A stretch of DNA of 64,000 nucleotides from Mycobacterium sp. JS623 (GTDB taxonomy: Bacteria > Actinomycetota > Actinomycetes > Mycobacteriales > Mycobacteriaceae). The DNA is taken from NCBI RefSeq assembly GCF_000328565.1, contig NC_019966.1, positions 2,356,001 to 2,420,000 on the forward strand, in the 5' to 3' direction. Below are positions 59,751 through 64,000 of the stretch, one piece after another. Every line of letters begins with the position of its first letter. Position 1 is the first letter of the stretch. The translations under genes were made by a program, and so were the position numbers. The notes beneath the pieces were generated by a model. It was not told the origin of the DNA. It was given only the letters and a program-made list of their open reading frames with translations, and ran no database searches.

Positions 59751-60554
59751 ATGCGCGTGTTGACGATGGACGATCCGCTGCTGGCGGAGCGCCCGGACCT
59801 GGCCGGTGCCGGCGAATTACCCGCCCATTCCCGCATAGGCAGTTGGCTTGAGCAGCTGATCGTGTCCCGCACATTGGCGCCCGGCGACAAACTGCCGTCC
59901 GAGGTGGAGATCGCCAACGCGCTTGGCGTCAGCCGGATGACGCTGCGACAGGCGCTGAGCGCGATCGAAGCCAAGGGTCTGATCGATCGCCGACGCGGCC
60001 GGTTCGGCGGCAACTTCGTCTCCGCACCGCGATTCGAATTCGACCACGCGAGCCTGCCCGGCTTCACCGAGCAGATGCGGCGGATCCGTGTCGAAGCAGG
60101 CGCGCGGGTCTTGCGCGCCACGACCCGCAGGCCCGAGGCCGATGTACGACAGGCCCTTGGGCTCACCCGCAGCGCTCAGGTGCATGAGGTGCTGCGCGCG
60201 CGACTGGCCAATAGCGAACCGATCGTGTTGGAGGAGGCGTATCTGCCTGCGGCGGTCTTTCCCGGGTTGCTGTCCGCGGATCTCACCGGCTCGCTGTACG
60301 CGTTGATGCGGGAATACCACGCGTCGCCGTACTCGGCCGACGAAGAACTCGAGGCCACGCAGGCCAACGACGAGCAGGCCGAAATCCTCGGTGTCGCACC
60401 GGCAAGCCCGTTGCTGTTGATCACCCGCACGTCTTTCACCGAGGACGGCATTGCGGTCGAGTTCTCCCGCGATTACCACCGCTCCGATCGCGCGCGAATC
60501 CGGATCAAGTCGCGGGTGGAATCGGACTCGGCTGTCCGCGACGCCAGCGGCTGA
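59751..60554 (+). CDS. GntR-family regulator (HutC type)
   Basis: 267-residue regulator: winged helix RIGSWLEQLIVSRTLAPGDKLPSEVEIANALGVSRMTLRQALSAIEAKGLI (about residues 28-78) and UTRA domain (LGLTRSAQVHEVLRARLANSEP, IVLEEAYLPAAVFPGLL, PLLLITRTSFTEDG, VEFSRDYHRSD). Start at ATG 59751 or ATG 59766; neither has a strong ribosome-binding site. It is 10 bp after the ArsR gene and overlaps the convergent HAD gene by 50 bp. It probably controls the divergent HAD and kinase genes through GTCTAGAC at 61251, a core HutC-type site. Confidence 0.88.
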   Translation: MRVLTMDDPLLAERPDLAGAGELPAHSRIGSWLEQLIVSRTLAPGDKLPSEVEIANALGVSRMTLRQALSAIEAKGLIDRRRGRFGGNFVSAPRFEFDHASLPGFTEQMRRIRVEAGARVLRATTRRPEADVRQALGLTRSAQVHEVLRARLANSEPIVLEEAYLPAAVFPGLLSADLTGSLYALMREYHASPYSADEELEATQANDEQAEILGVAPASPLLLITRTSFTEDGIAVEFSRDYHRSDRARIRIKSRVESDSAVRDASG

Positions 60555-61248
60555 GGGGCTCCGCGACGAGTTCGGCAGACAACTCGGTCACGATCGCCGG
60601 GGCGACGGCTCGCAGATCGGCAGAGGGCTCGTCGGCGCAGACGGCTATGCAGTGCATGCCTGCGGCCACTGCGGCTTGCACGCCGGGGACCGAATCCTCG
60701 AAGACCAGCACATCGCGGGGCTCGCGGTTCAGTTTGGCCGCCGCAGTCTGAAACCCCTCAGGGTGCGGCTTGCCGTCGTTGACGTCCTCCTCGGCGATCA
60801 GGAAGCTGATCAACTCGCCGGCGGGGCTGCCGTTCAGGACCGCGAGCACGTCGTCGCGCTGGGCACCCGTGACGATGCCAACGGGAATCCCGTTGTCCGC
60901 CAATAACTTCACCAGCTGCGCGGCGGCCGCGCCGATCGGGTTGTGCTCGGCGACCCGTTGTTTGTACACGCCCTGTCGTAACCGCAGCAGCTCGGTGATT
61001 TCCTCTTCGGTGCCGCGGCCATGACGCGTCACCGCGCGCTCGATGATCTCGCGGTCGCTGCGACCCAAAAGCTCGGCGCGGTAATCCTCTGCGGTCATCG
61101 CCCAGCCGAGATGGGTGCGGAACAGCTCGCGGAAGATGTCGAACAGGATGTGCTCATCGTCCGACAGCGTGCCGTTGAAGTCGAAGACGACGGCGGGGTC
61201 GGGACTACGTAACCATGCTTCGATCACCTCGGTCGACGGCATGCCCAA
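60505..61248 (-). CDS. HAD-superfamily phosphatase
   Basis: 247-residue HAD hydrolase with helical cap: motif I AVVFDFNGTLSDDEH (nucleophile Asp about 22; the second acid is Asn, a variant seen in this subfamily), motif II GIVTGAQRDDV, Lys/motif III GKPHPEGFQTAAAKL and motif IV VFEDSVPGVQAAVAAG. Similar to beta-phosphoglucomutase-type phosphatases. ATG at 61248 or 61242. It is divergent from the choline-kinase-like gene by 40 bp with the GTCTAGAC site between, so may dephosphorylate phosphocholine, phosphoethanolamine or a related ester; inference. Its 3' end overlaps the GntR gene. Confidence 0.87.
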   Translation of the reverse strand: MGMPSTEVIEAWLRSPDPAVVFDFNGTLSDDEHILFDIFRELFRTHLGWAMTAEDYRAELLGRSDREIIERAVTRHGRGTEEEITELLRLRQGVYKQRVAEHNPIGAAAAQLVKLLADNGIPVGIVTGAQRDDVLAVLNGSPAGELISFLIAEEDVNDGKPHPEGFQTAAAKLNREPRDVLVFEDSVPGVQAAVAAGMHCIAVCADEPSADLRAVAPAIVTELSAELVAEPLSRWRRGQPSPIPPAT

Positions 61249-61250
61249 TA

Positions 61251-61258
61251 GTCTAGAC
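61251..61258. promoter_or_regulatory. GTCTAGAC operator between HAD and kinase genes
   Basis: A perfect 8-bp palindrome in the 40-bp divergent gap, the core of HutC/DasR-type GntR operators (TGGTCTAGACCA as I recall). A further TAACC...GGTTA inverted repeat (61262-61278) overlaps the kinase leader. The HutC-type gene at 59751 is the likely regulator. Confidence 0.65.
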
Positions 61259-61288
61259 CTTTAACCGGGCGGAGGTTACAGTGAACCG

Positions 61289-62212
61289 ATGCCGTTTCCG
61301 TCGACCGATGCCCAGCTCGACGCGGCGCTGGAGCAGATTCCGGCGCTCGCCGGACGGCCGCGGCAACTGGAGGAATTGTCTGGCGGCCTGACCAATCGCA
61401 ATGTCAAGGTGACCACCCCCGACGCGATCTACGTCGCGCGATGTACCGAGTCCTCGGCGAACTTCCTGGCCATCGACCGCGACGCGGAGTACCACAACTC
61501 CGTCGCCGCCGAACGCGCCGGTGTCGGTGCGCCGGTGATCGACTACCGCCCCGATCTCGGCATCCTGCTGCTGGCATATCTACCTGGAAAGACGCTGCGC
61601 AACAGTGACTTTCAGCGGCCGGAGGTGATCGCCAAGGTCGCTGTGGGATGCCGGACATTGCACGCGGGGCCGAGATTCCGTGGCCGCTTCGATATGTTCG
61701 AGCGTCAGCCGCAATACCTGAAAACCGTGCTGGACAACGGCTTCAAGCTGCCACCCGACTATCTGGAGTACACCGACGTTTTCGGCCGGATCCGGACAGC
61801 GTTGGCTGCCACCGATCAGACGACCGTGCCGTGCAACAACGACCTGTTGGCAGAGAACTTCATCGAAGACGGTGACCGCGTCTGGATCATCGACTATGAG
61901 TACTCCGGCAACAACGATCCTTGCTTCGAGCTCGGCAACATCTGGAGCGAGTGCGGCCTGTCCACCGACCAGCTCGACGAACTTGTCACCACCTACTACG
62001 GCCGGGCGCTGAGACACAAGACCGCGAGGGCGCACCTGCAGGGCATTGTCGCCAAGTACGGCTGGACGCTGTGGGGCTGCATCCAAAGCGCATCCAGTGC
62101 ACTCGAATTCGACTTCTGGAGCTGGGGCATGGAGCGATACGAAGCCGCCATCGCCGAATTCAACAACCCGCACTTCATCCGCCTTCTCGACGACGTTCAC
62201 GCAGGAGACTAA
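61289..62212 (+). CDS. Choline/ethanolamine kinase-like phosphotransferase
   Basis: 307-residue aminoglycoside/choline-kinase-fold protein (LicA-type): LEELSGGLTNRNVKV (nucleotide loop), ILLLAYLPGKTLRNSD, Brenner motif VPCNNDLLAENFI (Asn-Asn-Asp where His-x-Asp is usual, catalytic Asp about 188) and the choline-kinase motif WIIDYEYSGNNDPCFELGN with metal Asp. It would phosphorylate choline, ethanolamine or a related amino alcohol. Starts at ATG 61289 (GGAGG 12 nt upstream). It is followed after 8 bp by a dimethylglycine-dehydrogenase-like gene. Choline is supported by that neighbour. Confidence 0.87.
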   Translation: MPFPSTDAQLDAALEQIPALAGRPRQLEELSGGLTNRNVKVTTPDAIYVARCTESSANFLAIDRDAEYHNSVAAERAGVGAPVIDYRPDLGILLLAYLPGKTLRNSDFQRPEVIAKVAVGCRTLHAGPRFRGRFDMFERQPQYLKTVLDNGFKLPPDYLEYTDVFGRIRTALAATDQTTVPCNNDLLAENFIEDGDRVWIIDYEYSGNNDPCFELGNIWSECGLSTDQLDELVTTYYGRALRHKTARAHLQGIVAKYGWTLWGCIQSASSALEFDFWSWGMERYEAAIAEFNNPHFIRLLDDVHAGD

Positions 62213-62220
62213 GAACCTTC

Positions 62221-64000
62221 ATGGCCACCACATCGCTACCCGAACGCGCTCATGTCGTCATCATCGGCGGCGGCGTCATCGGCACCAGCGTCGCCTACCA
62301 TCTGACCAAGCTCGGGATCGCCGACGTGGTGCTGCTTGAACAGGGCCAACTGTCTTGCGGCACAACATGGCACGCGGCCGGACTGGTCGGCCAGCTGCGT
62401 GCCTCAGAGAGCGCAACCCGTCTGGTGCAGTACTCGACGCAGCTGTATGCCGAGCTGGAGGGCGAGACCGGGCTGTCCGCAGGCTACAAACAATGCGGGG
62501 GAGTGACGGTCGCGCGAACCGAGGACCGGATGATCCAGCTGCGCCGCACCGCAGCCAACGCCGCCGCGTTCAACATGGAATGCGAGCTGCTGACCGGTGA
62601 GCAGGCGCTCGAGCACTATCCGGTGATGCGCGTCGACGATCTCGTCGGCGCGATCTGGCTGCCCGGCGACGGCAAGGCCAACCCCACCGACCTCACCTTC
62701 GCCCTGGCCAAAGGTGCCAGGATGCGCGGCGCGCGCATCATCGAAAAGGTCAGGGTGACAGATGTTCTCACGTACAGCGGCCGCGCCAGTGGTGTGCGCA
62801 CCGACCTCGGCGACATCGAGGCCGAGATCGTCGTCAACTGCGCGGGCCAATGGGCCAAACAGGTCGGCGCGATGGCCGGAGTCAACGTGCCATTGCACTC
62901 GGCCGAACACTTCTACGTGGTCAGCGAGCGCATCGACGGCGTGCATCCGGATCTACCGATCCTGCGCGACCCCGACGGCTACACCTACTTCAAGGAGGAG
63001 GTCGGCGGCCTGGTCATCGGCGGCTTCGAGCCCGAGGCCAAACCGTGGGTTTCACCAGACAAGATCCCCTATCCATTCGAATTCCAACTCCTGGACGAGG
63101 ATTGGGACCACTTCGAGATCCTGATGACCAATGCGCTGCTGCGCATTCCCGCGCTCGAAGTGACGGGCATCAAGAAGTTCTACAACGGGCCCGAGAGCTT
63201 CACCCCCGACAATCAATTCCTTCTCGGGGAGGCCCCTGAGGTTGCCAACTTCTTCGTCGGCGCCGGGTTCAATTCGGTCGGCATCGCCACCGCGGGCGGT
63301 GCGGGTCGCGCGCTTGCCGAGTGGATCGTCAACGGAGCAGCGACAAGCGACCTGACGGGGGTCGACATCCGCCGCTTCGCACCGTTCAATGGGAACAATC
63401 GCTGGCTACGCGATCGGGTGGCCGAAGTGCTTGGCATCCACTACGAAATCCCGTGGCCCAACCGCGAAATGACGACCGCACGACCATTCCGTCGCTCGCC
63501 GGTGCACCACCTACTGGAGGCGGCGGGTGCCAACTTCGGCAGCAAAATGGGCTGGGAGCGCGCGAACTTCTTCGCACCCGGCGGTGTCACGTCGACGATC
63601 GAATACACCTGGGGGAAGCCGAACTGGCTGCCATGGTCTGCCGCCGAGCAGACCAACACGCGCACGAATGTCACCGTGTTCGACCAGACTTCGTTCTCGA
63701 AGTACCTACTCGTCGGTCCCGGCGCCGAGGCGGCGCTGCAATGGCTGTGCACTGGCGATGTCGGCGTCGAGGTCGGCACGTCGGTCTACACCGGAATGCT
63801 CAACGAGCGGGGCACCTACGAGTCCGACGTCACGGTCACCCGCACCGGGCCAGAGGAATTCCTCATCATCAGCAGCGCCGCCACCACCGAACGCGACAAG
63901 GACCACATCCGCAAGAACCTGCCCGACGGTGTCAGCGCCTCACTGGTCGACATGACGTCGGCGTACGCGGTGTTCGGGGTGATGGGCCCGAAGTCGCGCG
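62221..64000 (+). CDS. Dimethylglycine/sarcosine dehydrogenase-like flavoprotein (cut by window edge)
   Basis: 593 residues visible of an expected 810-830. N-terminal FAD domain (DAO type): VVIIGGGVIGTSVAYHLTKLG, GTTWHAAGLVGQLRAS (the His flanking covalent FAD in such enzymes), GGFEPEAKPW, FFVGAGFNSVGIATAGGAG. From about residue 430 the GcvT/FAO-type folate-binding domain begins (RRSPVHHLLEAAGANFGSKMGWERANFF, TSFSKYLLVGPGAEAALQWL). Such enzymes demethylate dimethylglycine or sarcosine, passing formaldehyde to tetrahydrofolate. With the kinase upstream it suggests choline/betaine breakdown. ATG 62221 is 8 bp after the kinase. C-terminus outside the window. Confidence 0.9.
   Translation, partial: MATTSLPERAHVVIIGGGVIGTSVAYHLTKLGIADVVLLEQGQLSCGTTWHAAGLVGQLRASESATRLVQYSTQLYAELEGETGLSAGYKQCGGVTVARTEDRMIQLRRTAANAAAFNMECELLTGEQALEHYPVMRVDDLVGAIWLPGDGKANPTDLTFALAKGARMRGARIIEKVRVTDVLTYSGRASGVRTDLGDIEAEIVVNCAGQWAKQVGAMAGVNVPLHSAEHFYVVSERIDGVHPDLPILRDPDGYTYFKEEVGGLVIGGFEPEAKPWVSPDKIPYPFEFQLLDEDWDHFEILMTNALLRIPALEVTGIKKFYNGPESFTPDNQFLLGEAPEVANFFVGAGFNSVGIATAGGAGRALAEWIVNGAATSDLTGVDIRRFAPFNGNNRWLRDRVAEVLGIHYEIPWPNREMTTARPFRRSPVHHLLEAAGANFGSKMGWERANFFAPGGVTSTIEYTWGKPNWLPWSAAEQTNTRTNVTVFDQTSFSKYLLVGPGAEAALQWLCTGDVGVEVGTSVYTGMLNERGTYESDVTVTRTGPEEFLIISSAATTERDKDHIRKNLPDGVSASLVDMTSAYAVFGVMGPKSR

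Noticed and set aside
60505-61248. HAD protein inactive because motif I is DFNGT
   Set aside because: Asn at this place is seen in genuine HAD phosphatases; the nucleophile Asp and other motifs are intact.

Overview
The window looks like chromosome of a high-GC, probably fast-growing environmental mycobacterium (Mycolicibacterium type). The evidence is the gene set and order: a fasciclin lipoprotein (MPT83/MPT70 type) and dipZ, then dxr-rip1-ispG, a penicillin-binding lipoprotein, mapB, and later glnA4 - glutamine amidotransferase - aldC - SDR. From memory this is the order of the M. tuberculosis Rv2876-Rv2857c segment. It is interrupted here by accessory blocks (about 12.4-20.9 kb and 33.7-52.3 kb). 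GTG starts, 4-bp stop/start overlaps and WS/DGAT, F420-type and mycofactocin-type enzymes fit the same lineage. No RNA gene, CRISPR array or complete insertion sequence was seen. Both edges cut genes (a P450 and a dimethylglycine-dehydrogenase-like flavoprotein).

Layout. 0-7 kb: leftward aromatic meta-cleavage operon (extradiol dioxygenase, FAH-fold hydrolase, acyl-CoA synthetase, flavin hydroxylase, P450) facing a TetR gene, with a repeated operator between them. 7-12.3 kb: FadE5-like acyl-CoA dehydrogenase, DUF427 protein, WS/DGAT acyltransferase, unknown protein, DUF2631 membrane protein. 12.4-20.9 kb: mycofactocin-type SDR, photolyase, two genes broken by internal deletions, a ribbon-helix-helix/DUF4097 pair, a SigI-like ECF sigma factor with a mirror-image divergent promoter shared with an NmrA/F420-type operon, and exported MsrA and MsrB. 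20.9-33.7 kb: dipZ and fasciclin lipoprotein, then the conserved isoprenoid/protease/cell-wall block with mapB and cobQ. A small protein here joins a GyrA-like helical segment to an acetyltransferase.

33.7-40.2 kb: LacI-regulated sugar or polyol locus (isomerase, CUT2 ABC transporter, HAD phosphatase, L-xylulose-reductase-like SDR). 41-46.2 kb: amino-acid permease plus the two enzymes for the osmolyte N-acetylglutaminylglutamine amide. 46.4-57.8 kb: an ethanolamine-permease-like transporter, an uncharacterised FGGY kinase / glycerol-1-phosphate-dehydrogenase-like / TIM-barrel / GntR cassette, then GlnA4, PuuD-like hydrolase, aldehyde dehydrogenase, SDR and FadR-type GntR. This reads as amine catabolism through gamma-glutamylation, with an unexplained polyol-phosphate branch. 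A 24-nt element with 20 identities occurs upstream of both the transporter and glnA4. 57.9-59.3 kb: a 13E12-type DUF222/HNH gene beside the tail of an unidentified gene. 59.4-64 kb: ArsR and HutC-type GntR regulators, HAD phosphatase, choline/ethanolamine-kinase-like protein and dimethylglycine-dehydrogenase-like protein, with a GTCTAGAC palindrome between the divergent genes.

No long stretch lacks genes: the largest intergenic gaps are about 100-245 bp and their contents are described as regulatory features. The strongest candidates for undescribed biology are the kinase/dehydrogenase/TIM-barrel cassette within the amine island, the GyrA-like/GNAT fusion, the mirror-image ECF promoter pair and the grouped extracytoplasmic methionine-sulfoxide/thiol repair genes.
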